From NCBI GenBank assembly GCA_040143965.1, contig JASJQH010007067.1, positions 1-22,160 on the forward strand: a stretch of 22,160 nt of DNA. The letters run 5' to 3'. The number at the start of each line of letters is the position of its first letter. Position 1 is the stretch's first letter. The stretch is from Basidiobolus ranarum (taxonomy: Eukaryota > Basidiobolomycota > Basidiobolomycetes > Basidiobolales). This document shows positions 1 through 11,657 of the stretch, one piece after another. Under the pieces are notes generated by a model. It saw only the letters and a program-made list of their open reading frames with translations. It did no database searches and was not told where the DNA came from. A program made the position numbers and the translations under genes.

Positions 1-691
1 GGCGAATAGAAGGGTCGAAGGAGTAGGTGAGTTTGATAGGTGAAGAGAAGAATATGATAGAATTAGTGCAGGTTGATTTAAACATTCCAAATACGACTCC
101 AACATGATAGGTTTCGATGTATGAGTTGTCTGATTTGTGTTGTTTGTGTCCATACTAATAATTGTGAACGAAGTTCCACTTTGGAACTTTTAACGAGTTT
201 ATGTTGATGCTAATGAGTAGTCTATATTATGTTGAAAAAGAGGATATCCCTCTGGTGTTTGAAATAGAGAAGTATGAGTGAACAAGGGAAGAAGCTACGA
301 AATTAGCCAAAAAAAGGGATTTTAGTGGATAAAATTGAATTGAAGTGAGTACATAATACAGCCAACATCTTTTAAAAATATATAAGATCTTTTACCTTGT
401 TAGCTCGCAATCGCCATAGCTTGGTCATCGCAGGCTAACTTTCATTGGACCATTTGAACATACTCTCATGAACATTATTCCCCATACCGGCTCATTAGTT
501 AATATTTGGTTAGATATCAAAAGTCGATAATTTCTCAGTGTCACATCATTAGCAATTTCGTTTGGCGTATACGGATGGATTCATTTCGACATTCCCTACA
601 TGGTCTAGAATAGTTACACGAGACATCCTTTAGGCCAAGCTTTTCTACGCAGCAGAGCCACAATCACGGTATGATAAATCCAATGCGATTG

Positions 692-739
692 GGCTATTCA
701 TTGGGTTATTCACTGTCACTGATGTGAATAGTTATAGCC
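692..739. repeat. Imperfect inverted repeat (hairpin)
   Basis: The inner arms TATTCAC (707-713) and GTGAATA (724-730) are perfect complements around a 10-nt spacer. Outer arms GGCTAT (692-697) and ATAGCC (734-739) also pair, with an unequal bulge between (9 nt on the left, 3 nt on the right). No flanking target-site duplication was evident, so it may be a small structured site or chance rather than a transposon remnant. Confidence 0.4.
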
Positions 740-1120
740 ACATTAGTGAAACTTGGCCTGCCCTTGACCTGAGCATTGGCTGTGTATGTACTCCACCTTT
801 CCTATTTTAGCCAGTTTCTAATCAGCAGCGAAACTAATGTCACGAAGCATGTATATATATGGGATGTCTTAGGCTAGTCCGAATGGTCAGTGTTTGGTGG
901 TCCCTTTGGCCAGCGCTAGCTAGTCTGTATGGGCAGCGTTGGTATTGTTATTCTCAACGTCTCTCCTGATTTGCTGGCTTCGGCTATTGATTGTATTTGT
1001 CATAATCCATTGCAACTCAAACCCTATTGATACTGGACTGTTGTGAGGTGTGAGATCTCGTCGATGAGTCCCGTGATATGTCTCAGCATCCCATTGTTTT
1101 CAATTCAACTTGATTCACTC

Positions 1121-1162
1121 GTCACCCGCTAGTTGTTACCCGCCATCCGTCACCCGCAATCC
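1121..1162. repeat. Three imperfect 14-bp tandem repeats with ACCCGC core
   Basis: Three units start at 1121, 1135 and 1149, exactly 14 bp apart. They begin GTCACCCGC, GTTACCCGC and GTCACCCGC, and the last two end in ATCC. The middle copy contains TTACCCG, the core known for yeast Reb1-type Myb factors. Whether it is a bound site is inference; the periodicity is directly visible. Confidence 0.6.
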
Positions 1163-1396
1163 TGCTTATTGTCAAGTAATGCGATTATAAAGGTTGGTGC
1201 GGATCCCATTGCTAGTCATAACACTGATCGAGGTGAAATAGATCCAAGATTTTATTGATTCTTATCGATTCTTATTGAATCAACCTATGAAACAGCAAAA
1301 TTCAAGCATGCGATAGGTAATATGAATGTATGCGTGATGCGTGATCAAGTATATTCTACTCTAGTAAAAGGAATGTTGTGTGATGAATGGCTCTGC

Positions 1397-2580
1397 TTAT
1401 TTTTTCAATTGATTCATGACTTCTTCTCTGAAATCTACGGCCACGGGTTTCTCGATACCTTCACCAACCTCGTACCTCACAAAGTCCAAAATACGAACTT
1501 TGCTATTCAGAGTTTTGGAGTAGTTCTCAACCACTTCCTGTACTGAGCCCCCGCCCATCATGAATCCTTGATTAAGGAGAACATTCTGCTCCAAGAACTC
1601 CTGTCTAGGCACATCTTCAGGAACAATGGCTAGGGATTCGCTTAAATATTTGGGATTGAATCCAACAACCTGGCGAGCCAACTGACGTGCGAATTTTTGA
1701 AGTTCCTCAGATTGTTCGAGCTTCTCGGCAACTCCTAAAACAACCAGAGCACCGATCTTACCAGTGTTCTGGTCTCCACCATGAATATACCCGGAAGTAA
1801 TAAGTTTCTCGCCTGATTCATTTGATACCCCAGTTGAAACAGCAACACGTCGAAGCACAATGTTCTCTCCAAGTTTTCCGATAGTCTCGGCGATTCCTTC
1901 TTGGACAGTGCCCTCAATGGCAGCCTCGGTACTAGAAGGGTGTGGCATAAGCGGTGCGTTTTGAAGACTCTCCAAAGAGGCTTCATTGATAGCTTTGAAT
2001 ACTTCTGAGCTATTGGGAGCTACATCTTGACCGAGTAAGAGAGCGGTGCTGGAAATGCGGGTGGCAAGTTGTTGGAACAATTCATTACGAGATACAAAAT
2101 CCGTTTCGCAACTCAACTATATAAACAAGTTATAGTTAGTTACAAAAGCTAATAAAATTCATTTTAAGTGAAAAAGAAACCCTAACTTACGTCAACAAGG
2201 GCGCCGGTTGAGGTAGTGCCAAATTCGGAGGTACTGTTATTCAAAACAAGTGCAACGAGACCTTCACTGGCTGTTCTACCAGCTAATTTTTCAGCTTTCT
2301 TGGCTCCACTGGCAATGGCATCTTCCTGAAGCCATTCCAAGGCTTTTTCATAGTCGTTCTCACTCTTTACAAGTGCTTCTTTGGCCTTAGTCATAGAAAC
2401 TTGGGTTTCTTGTCTTAACTTGGCTAACAACTTAATGTTAGGTTTTACAGCATCAAGGTTACAACTCATATGACTGAAAAGTCTGTTTTGTATTGGAAGC
2501 ATAACATTGGCTGAAGTATAGGTTAAACCTAAACGAGGTGTAAGGACATTAAGTCCGTTCCAAACGCGATTCATACTCAT
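1397..2580 (-). CDS. TSF1: Elongation factor Ts, mitochondrial (2 exons)
   Basis: EF-Ts is the guanine-nucleotide exchange factor that recycles EF-Tu in mitochondrial translation. Exons are 2580-2191 and 2116-1397, joined across a 74-nt intron (GTAAGT at 2190, TATAG ending at 2117) in phase 0, giving 369 residues. The first ~38 residues are rich in Arg/Asn/Leu with no acidic residue, as in a mitochondrial targeting peptide. Next comes the UBA-like domain with EF-Ts signature 1 (LRQETQVSMTKAKEAL, about residues 55-70). Signature 2 (LVDLSCETDFVSRN) is rebuilt exactly across the splice junction (LVD from exon 1, LSCETDFVSRN from exon 2), which confirms the intron. The rest covers the dimerisation core with VGFNPKYLS and VLLNQGFMMGGGSVQEV, and it ends naturally at a stop. 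The start is the first Met of a Met-Ser-Met N terminus. The gene is divergent from Cdc37. The symbol follows fungal usage. Confidence 0.93.
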
Positions 2581-2843
2581 AGCTAGTGATACCCTTTAAG
2601 TTTTGACAAGAAAGACAATGTTCTATGAAATGGATCGTAGAATATAAATTTTTTACTTCGAATTGATTGATAAAACCTTAAATCATTCGTATTAATACTC
2701 GATTAAATTAAGTCACAAAGTTAAATCAACATATGAACCATAGCATGTACATCTCTAATGACTTTGGATTTTTCTAGATCAATTCTAATATTTAATTACC
2801 AGAATATTGTCGTTACCTTTAATCTCTTGTTAGTATTTCTACC
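2581..2843. promoter_or_regulatory. Shared divergent promoter, EF-Ts / Cdc37
   Basis: This 263-bp AT-rich gap is the only space between two start codons pointing away from each other, so both promoters and 5' UTRs must fit here. No strong TATA box or well-formed heat-shock element was recognised; TTC triplets near 2772 and 2782 are not in the regular 5-bp phase of a strong Hsf site. Co-regulation of the two genes is inference from spacing alone. Confidence 0.5.
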
Positions 2844-4055
2844 ATGTCAACCTTAAACTATTCAAAGTGGGATAACCTGGAAATCTCTGACGACGAAGAC
2901 TTCGAATGTCATCCTAATGTGGATAAATCTTCTTTCATTCGATGGCGTCAAGCTGAAATTCATCGACAACGTCAAGAAAGACAAGATAATTTAACTGCAC
3001 TTCGTTCAGAAAATTCTATGAACAAGGAACTTCTTTCGCGTCTTTCAGACTTATCCGAAAAACTGGATACTGAAGGAATCTTATATTTCGCCCAACTTTT
3101 ACTAAAGCTCGAACAAAATCGAACCGATTCTAACAAAGAGACACCAAGTTATGATGATATGCTACTTGTATTATTGGGACAAATCATGGAGGAAGTAAAA
3201 CAGTATAGTAATCCTGAAAAGGAGAAACATATCAAAGAAAAAGTCAAGTTTCATTTGGGTAAATTATCAGAAGTGGACCAAAAATGTGTTAAGGAACTTG
3301 AAAAACTCGAGCAAGAGGATAAGAAGAAATTAACTTCTGAGAATGTGTGCCATACTGCCTTTGATAAAACCGTGAGTTAAGATATCTTTGTTTTAGTCAA
3401 TATATTGCTTATCTTTTTTTGTTCTAGATTATTTCCAAACCCAAACCGACGGAACCAGTTGAGAAAACTAAAGTCAAAACCATTGAAGTTCTTAATCCTG
3501 AGATTAATAAGAATCCCAATTCCTCAGAAATCAAAGTAACGCAACTCCAAAAATCTCTATATTTTCAGGGTATTTACCGTTTACTTTTAGACGTCAACTC
3601 TAGACGAAGAGGAGGACGATGAATACGAAGAAGTAGAAGCATCTGATGCCCTTATCGAGTTTGGTCTACAAACCGATTATAGCAAAAGTTATGAGTTGAT
3701 AAAAGCAGACCCAACCCTAGTTAGTGAGGCACATGCGGATGAACTTATGGCAGAAGCCTTTAAGTATCAGCTTTCGGATTTTTCTAATGAAGCACGTGCT
3801 TTTGTCCATCAATCATTAGTATTACAATATTGTGTCAAGCTAGGGTCGGATGGCATTGGCTTGTTCTTCCACCGGTAAACTTATTTACTCAACCACTTAA
3901 CTTCGAATATGTAGTTTATGACTTCTAATTTTGATATTTGTTATTCAAGGATGATTTCTGGCAATGAGCGAGCGATAAAATTCTTCCTTATCGATGTCGA
4001 AAAAACCTATTCTCACATTGTTGAGAGGTGCAAAGTATTGGCGCAAGAAGACTAA
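2844..4055 (+). CDS. CDC37: Hsp90 co-chaperone Cdc37 (4 exons)
   Basis: Cdc37 delivers protein kinases to Hsp90 in the cytosol. Exons are 2844-3371, 3428-3535, 3591-3874 and 3950-4055, with introns of 56, 55 and 75 nt, giving 341 residues. The N-terminal kinase-binding domain has the family hallmark: NYSKWDNLEISDDEDFE followed by HPNVD and FIRWRQAE. Ser15 in SDDEDFE matches the conserved CK2 phosphorylation site (Ser13 in human). A charged coiled coil and an acidic linker (TLDEEEDDEYEEVE) follow. The Hsp90-binding middle domain includes FGLQTDYSKSYELIKADP, FSNEARAFVHQ and FFHRMISGNERAIKFF; FFHR-MISG is formed across the last splice. The protein stops at RCKVLAQED, right after the middle domain, so it lacks the C-terminal helical domain of animal Cdc37. 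I found no downstream exon, but a missed one cannot be excluded. Confidence 0.92.
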
Positions 4056-4369
4056 AGACCAACGTATTCCTTAGTCAAGTCATATCTATCCATAGTCACT
4101 CTCTGACACTACTGCACTTATAAACAAAATTGTAATCATTAGCTAATTGATATAAATACAAATCTACCAACAAAGTCTCCCCATTATCCATCCAAAGTAA
4201 TATCAACATTGGAGCTCACTCTAGGAACACTCACCAAGGCTCTGGCTGAAAAATGGTGAAGATCTTCACGACTGGTAGTGTTAATCTTATCTAAACTCAT
4301 CTTTCCTAAATATCAGCAATTAATCTTGGTGAACTAGTTTGCATACCAACCTAAATTTAGTCACCATCC

Positions 4370-4388
4370 CCCACCTCTCTCAGGTGGG
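4370..4388. other. Perfect 7-bp GC-rich hairpin downstream of CDC37
   Basis: CCCACCT (4370-4376) and AGGTGGG (4382-4388) are perfect complements around a CTCTC loop. The site lies about 315 bp after the CDC37 stop in otherwise AT-rich DNA. It could be a 3'-end RNA structure or a two-sided protein site; neither can be decided here. Confidence 0.45.
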
Positions 4389-4690
4389 ATACTGGCCCGC
4401 CTGGTCTGATTTGGCCTTGATTAATATGAAATGTTCAAACCTTGGCCAGGTTTAATTGGCTATTGGTGCTGGCATGTTTGGGAATGATGTCCTGATTCTA
4501 AGAAATTCCTATAAACGTGAGCACAATATATTGTATGCTGCTAATTTGATCGCCATGATTGTGTTTTTTTCTCATTAATATTTAATAGACAAGCATGTTG
4601 TGTATTGTAGTTGATCAGTGTTCTAGCTTTGATAGCTTGACGTGAATATACTTTGTCTCTCCATAAATCAGATTAACTAGTGGTACAAGA

Positions 4691-4711
4691 TACCCGCTAC
4701 CCGATACTTAA
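4691..4711. repeat. Heptamer doublet TACCCGC/TACCCGA
   Basis: Two 7-bp units, TACCCGC and TACCCGA, sit head to tail and are followed by TACTTAA, which keeps the TAC start. The TACCCG core resembles the units at 1121-1162, though the flanks differ. Confidence 0.45.
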
Positions 4712-5201
4712 AGATCTCCACAGATAACGTCAATCAAGTTTGTGGTTAACTAAAATAGTTTTGTGGAAGGAAGTCGCGTAACTTTCGGGAAAACTGATTT
4801 TTACTCATTTTGAAGTAGCCTAAACCTTCCAATATATACCCAACTCTCAAGCCACCACCAAGTGTGCAAAATCAAACAAAATGGCCAGCGTTCAATCTAG
4901 TTGGTTTCAGGTTTATTTCTAGAATATGTAGTAGCTTCAAGTGTCAAGCTATCATCCGCTTTCGGAGCAATCTCGAATGGTATAATTTGACACCACGTTA
5001 TCGAAAACCTAATTGATATTCGTGTCTCAATATTTATATCATAATTGGGCTTGGAATTGGCAATTAAATACACATATCTGGCGTATAAACTAACTGTCAA
5101 CATAATGGGATGTCGTCTAGAGACGGAATCAAACCTTAATTGCCTAGAAGGATGTTCTGTGATTTCCACGCAACCCATGTCCGGACAACTTTGGTCAATC
5201 G

Positions 5202-5231
5202 TATATCCAGTAACGCTATATACAGTAACGC
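5202..5231. repeat. 15-bp tandem duplication upstream of PGI1
   Basis: TATATCCAGTAACGC (5202-5216) and TATATACAGTAACGC (5217-5231) are adjacent and match at 14 of 15 positions. They lie about 470-500 bp before the PGI1 start codon. A duplicated factor-binding site or a slippage product would both look like this. Confidence 0.6.
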
Positions 5232-5606
5232 TGCGAAAAGCTCAACTAGGCAGCGAGGTAATTCAGAAGCCCCTTTTAATTATTTTGGGCCAGTCCAGAT
5301 GGAAATATTATCGCATTTTTGGAGATTCCATAGATTTGGTATGGTTTTCAGAAATCGATATTACTAATTTACTGGCCATTTTGTGCATTTGAATGAAAAG
5401 GCATACTTTTATATAATACGTCATTTCTATGTTTCCCGGATGAGTACTGTTCTGGAACCATCATGTAAAAACCGCGACCAAGGGATATACAAACAATATC
5501 TATCGAATCTCAGCCGATCAGGATTATGAGAATGCATTTCAATTGGTTGATCCCAATCAGAAATCAATACTCTTATTCTAATGCTTTCCGTGACGTGAGT
5601 AGATAG

Positions 5607-7382
<1,776 letters not shown>

Positions 7383-7738
7383 ATTACCCTAATTTACACC
7401 ATTGTAATCCAAACGTATCCAAATCGACACTACTTTTTTCTATCTCGTTAAGATTTCACAACCCTCTTCGAAGCACATTTTAACAACTGATGTACATTTC
7501 TCATACATAAACCGATTACCAACCCTAGTTACATCTTGCTCTATTTTAGATAGATTCCCTTACAAGAAAAGTAAATAAACTCCTCCCAACCAATATTATG
7601 TTCCATTTGCTAGATCTTGAAATTGGATCTGAGAAATATACTAGTAACAGGATTTTATTATTAAGTGAAGTGTGTGTCTAAGAAAATCTATGGTTTATGT
7701 AGTGCGTTAGGGCCTTAACCAGTGAGGGACAAAGGCAA
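7383..7738. other. Convergent 3' spacer
   Basis: The 356 bp between two stop codons facing each other must hold both 3' UTRs and polyadenylation sites. An AATAAA-containing stretch (GTAAATAAACTCC) lies near 7570-7582 on the plus strand. No gene was seen. Confidence 0.5.
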
Positions 7739-9384
7739 TTATTCTTCCAAGGAATCGGTATCAGTGCAGGAATCGGTATCAGTGCAGGAATCTTCATCTG
7801 ATTCGGATGATTTAGCAGTAAAGAAATCCTGTTTGACAATGTAGCGAAGTGCTTGTAATATATAACTTCGTTCACGTTCAATCTCAGAGGAGAGAAGCTA
7901 TGGGAGGAGAAATCTGATAAATATGGATCATTTGACAACACAACAACCAAGGTGTTCATACCATCTTAAGGAGTCCAGGGCGTTGACGGAATTTGTCGGC
8001 TTTCTTATCTTGAGTTGACTTCTTAGATTCCTATTGATAAAGTAAATGAGTCATTCCATTCCCATTCCTACTCTCTCCACATTTCCTCTGAATTAACCTA
8101 CCTGCTTAACATGTTGAAATTTGCATTTATCTCCATGTCGGCACTTTCCACGTAAAAAGTATTTACATTTTCTAGTTGATTTTGAATTGATCGTTGTTGG
8201 AGTTTTAGAGGTGATAGCATCTTTCTCTGGATCCATATCTTCATTTGAAGATTCCCCATCACTAGAATTTCCATATCCTGCGATTAAATTCAAAGGATCA
8301 TTCGGTTGATCAGTATTCTTCTGTTCAGTATCCTAATAACCACCATATATCAGTAAATGTATGAACATAGCCATCATTAATAAAATATCCATACTTCAGT
8401 TTTAATTTTCTTTCTTGATTCTTTGTCCGATTTAGGATTTCTTTTTTTCTTATTATCTACGGGTTCACCACGTTCACGCTTATTATTTTCTTCCAATTCC
8501 TAAGTAGAATAAGTTCCATGTCAATTGAAAACAATCATTAGAGTAGTGTGAGGTAGGGTAGAGTAGAGTAGGGGCTTACCTTTTGACGAATATTAGAGTC
8601 AGTGGGATATTTCTTTTTTCTTTGCTCGATCCATTTAGCAATCTCCTCCGGTGTATCCAAAGAAATAGCTAAAGGTTTATAAGCCATGCTAAAGGGGACG
8701 ATAATTATGAGTAAATAAGTATATAAAAAAAAGAAGATTCACTAGAAAATATTCACATACTCTCCCTTATTATTAGCTTTTTTTATACCATGTATCACTT
8801 CTTTGTGGGTCGATAGTACTGGTTTACAAGCGGAGAAGCCACATTCGGTACAAGTTTGGTGAGATTTCAAATGTTTCTGATATTGAAAGTCTTTATGAAA
8901 ACTTTTATCACATGGTTCACAATAGAGTTGTTGACTAAAAAGAAGAGAAATTTTAAGTTAGGTAAACGTTTCTTTTTGAGAAGCAAAGGAAGAAAATTCC
9001 AAGTATAGTTTACCTATTTTGTGTTTGACTATAGTTATTCGGTGCTACGGCGCTTTGTCCATATTGCTCATATCCGCCAGACCAATCGTAGGCAGGATAT
9101 GGTTGAGGTGTGGCATACTCTTGATAACCATTTACCGCTGTTGGTTGAGATTGCTGAACAAAATTGGAAGGATTCGTTTGACCTAACAAGGGTCGTAAAG
9201 CCTGGTTTACAGGAGATTCATGAGAGTAATATAAAGCAGGGTTTGAATTCCAATTTTGAGTAGCATTATGTGGTTGAGTAGTTTGACCGAAAGAATTATT
9301 TTGTTTCCAAGGAGTACCCGCTACAGGAGGTGGGGGAGGTGGTGCCGAGTATTGTGGTGGTAGTGAATTATTATGATAACTCAT
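7739..9384 (-). CDS. RSA1: Rsa1/NUFIP1-type box C/D snoRNP assembly factor (7 exons)
   Basis: Rsa1/NUFIP1 is a nuclear scaffold that brings Snu13/15.5K to nascent box C/D snoRNPs and links them to the R2TP-Hsp90 machinery. Exons are 9384-9014, 8934-8761, 8688-8580, 8499-8395, 8332-8102, 8030-7962 and 7897-7739, with introns of 62-80 nt; they give 405 residues in one frame. In order: a Pro/Gln/Asn-rich N terminus with a run of six prolines; a classical C2H2 finger (Cys129, Cys132, His145, His149); a second CxxC...H...H set (152-172); the NUFIP1 motif TPEEIAKWIEQRKKKYPT (about 194-211), which identifies the family; a Lys/Arg-rich stretch resembling a nuclear signal; a CCCH finger (Cys309, Cys317, Cys323, His327); and a C-terminal helix PGLLKMLLSSEIERERSYIL leading into an acidic tail. 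The LLKM-LLSSE joint falls on the last splice and confirms it. In yeast the Rsa1 C-terminal part binds Hit1; that role here is inference. Confidence 0.88.
7751..7786. repeat. Perfect 18-bp tandem duplication in the RSA1 coding end
   Basis: Two identical 18-bp units (7751-7768 and 7769-7786) lie side by side in the last exon of the minus-strand gene. They keep the frame and encode a repeated Asp-Ser-Cys-Thr-Asp-Thr hexapeptide in the acidic tail. The identity suggests a recent slippage event, and the copy number may vary between strains. Confidence 0.85.
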
Positions 9385-10086
9385 TTTGTATTCAAGAAAA
9401 ATGATTGTTGTGAAAGTAATTCTATTACTTTGAAATTGATTATATGACTTGGTAAGGAATTTTTTTTTTCACATTTCTTTTTTATCTACAAATTTACCAG
9501 TCACGATACTCATCGTTGGTTACTCATTTTTACTGGTAAATCTCATGGATTATTTCAGTATCAGATCTGAAGAGAATGATGACTGTCTAAGCCACATAAG
9601 ATACAGAGTCAGTAAGTGAACTGCAGATCATTAGTTAGTTGAGCTAGTATCTTGAATTAGCTGTCTTGAACTTGTATTAGAAGTGGACTCACCTATAAAG
9701 AGCATAAGAATTTGCTACTTTGTATCCTAGGAAATATTACTATTTGACATTGTAGGCTTCAAAGCACTGAGGGGCAAGTGATTATTTTTGTCTATGATCC
9801 TCCAAAATAATCCATTTTTTAACACTTGTTATCACAAATGGTTTAAAGCGGCATTGTATTTAATATATTCTAAGGTAATTTGTTAAATATGACTAACAGT
9901 AGTAAAGAGACACACATACGCTCAGACTATAATTAGATTAACACCAATTCACACGGATGTTTCAGTCAATAAATTACATTCACCACAAGGAACGTTTGGT
10001 GCGATGTTTATTTGATTACCTCTGAATATGTATTCAGTTGTATACAATTGAAACGATGAATTTCGAATATTTGAATATACGCAGTT

Positions 10087-10126
10087 ATGTCCGAGTATTA
10101 GCTACTATGTCTGAGTATAAGCTGTT
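10087..10126. repeat. Imperfect 20-bp tandem duplication
   Basis: Two adjacent 20-bp units begin ATGTCCGAGTATTAGCT (10087) and ATGTCTGAGTATAAGCT (10107) and match at 16 of 20 positions. The divergence implies an older duplication than the one in the RSA1 coding end. Confidence 0.55.
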
Positions 10127-10580
10127 GGATTGGAAAGTTTATTTGAAATTAACTCGGAGTGCTTTAATGAGGTGTTGGTTAAAATGGTTTCTTTCATGGT
10201 ACAAATATATGACCTAGACGCAATGTAGGTTAGCTTTATGAAGCAGGAGTTGCACATACTGAGCAAAACAAAGGATTGGGCGTCGAAGTCTAGAAAAATC
10301 CAAGGCGCTAAGTAACGTTCGAGGATAAACAATATCAGGATTTGTACCACACAAGTTATTCAAAAGTAAATGAACATAGTACTGAAATAACGTCGCTTAT
10401 CTTCAACATGAAACGGTGAGATGAACAGACCATCTAAACTCTTGGAAACTTTGGAGTGATTGAGGAATGTGACCAATTTCGAGAATTTCTATAACTCTCT
10501 CCCCATTTGGCGAATGTGTATGTCGGAGAAGTGCAGCCCTTGGTACATACTTGCACTCCCCGCTGTGGTTTTAGACTTAC

Positions 10581-10606
10581 ACACTACACACTACACCTAC
10601 ATCTAC
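10581..10606. repeat. Short ACACTAC microrepeat
   Basis: Two ACACTAC heptamers are followed by ACCTAC and ATCTAC hexamers, forming a purine-poor tract in the spacer. It is probably a simple-sequence slippage product. Confidence 0.5.
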
Positions 10607-11624
10607 TTCCACATCCATCTGCGCTATCCCTATCCTAGCTAATCATAAAGTATACCCAATGGTTGCGCTGATGATGATTGTGGGGTGATCATGTCTTAGT
10701 TTCAGGGGAACATTGATACATCTTATTATTGCAGGCCAAAAAGGTAGAATTTTCCAAAAGAAGAATGAGCTAAAAATTCAGCTAATAATCGTGCAAAGAA
10801 AAAGACACGAATTAGCTCGTCAAACATTTTCCAAGTAAAGTTTACTGGTGTTTACGGGTGATGACATAGCCATCTAAAACTAGATTACATGACGCGGTAA
10901 TGTGAATGACTTGTGAACACCTACCCACATTATTGTTATGACGATCACCTTGGACGAAGAGCACAGTACGGACCGGGTCGTAATGAAATTAAGTGACATA
11001 TCCCTGTAATTGACTGCCTTTTGGATGATCGTTATGTTGCCTCAACCGTGTTCTAATTTTAGTTGTGAAAAAAATCGAGTTCCAAACGCAAGTGATTCAA
11101 TCCGAGATGGAAGACCCTTGGATTAGGTATCCTATGTTAGCATCCATGTTGCGCAGCCAGATATGGCTCAGGTAATGGGGAGGTGGAGTGCGCGGTAAAA
11201 TTGGAACATACCCGTTTCTTCTTGGTAATGCGAAATCCGAATTCGCCATCACCAAAGCTTTAAAATTGATTTTTCCTTCTCCATTTTTAACACGAGTTAA
11301 TTAATTGTTGGATTTTCTAGTAAATCCCAACAGGTTGAAGAAGCATGTGCCAACAGAACTGTCTAGACCCTCACTGTATTCATTTCATTGCCAATCAAGT
11401 GATCTTCTCTGATACACAGTGTAATATTGGGATTTTAGCAAAGGTCCGAATTTTCATATAGCTTTAACTCCATCAAACGCTACGTAAAATGGAACTTGGC
11501 TAGGGCTGGCACAGATAACGCAGTAGTTGCTCAAGTGTTTGTACTCCCGTTAGGCAAGAAATAAATTGAAACCTTTTTGCAAAGAAATCCTGAAAAAATC
11601 GCTACATTGAACTATCAACAGTTC

Positions 11625-11657
11625 AGGTTTATCTTGTTAGATATCTCTGATAAACCT
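11625..11657. other. Perfect 9-bp hairpin
   Basis: AGGTTTATC (11625-11633) and GATAAACCT (11649-11657) are exact complements around a 15-nt spacer that itself contains the palindrome AGATATCT. There is no adjacent ORF. It could be a structured RNA element, a protein site or chance. Confidence 0.5.

Larger units (their letters stand above)
1..1396. other. Spacer without a recognisable gene
   Basis: No ORF here looks like a protein. The only sizeable plus-strand one (1322-1546) lies largely over the last exon of the EF-Ts gene and is its antisense shadow. The spacer holds a hairpin near 692-739 and three imperfect 14-bp repeats at 1121-1162, listed separately. No tRNA, rRNA or transposon signature was seen. 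The last part probably holds the 3' UTR of the minus-strand EF-Ts gene. Confidence 0.6.

Noticed and set aside
2761-2800. Heat-shock element in the CDC37 promoter.
   Set aside because: TTC triplets are present, but the alternating GAA/TTC units are not in the regular 5-bp spacing needed for a convincing site.
4897-5392. Overlapping frames of 93 codons (minus) and 115 codons (plus) between CDC37 and PGI1.
   Set aside because: They overlap each other on opposite strands, resemble no known protein, and contain the 15-bp tandem repeat, which fits noncoding DNA.
8333-8394. Possible box C/D snoRNA in an RSA1 intron (ATGATGG followed by CTGA on the minus strand).
   Set aside because: The two boxes are only about 17 nt apart, too close for a box C/D snoRNA, there is no terminal stem, and the CTGA sits where the intron branch point is expected.
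10105-10642. Open frames of 81 and 60 codons as small genes.
   Set aside because: They have no family motif, no supporting start context or splice partners, and frames of this length are expected by chance in a long spacer.
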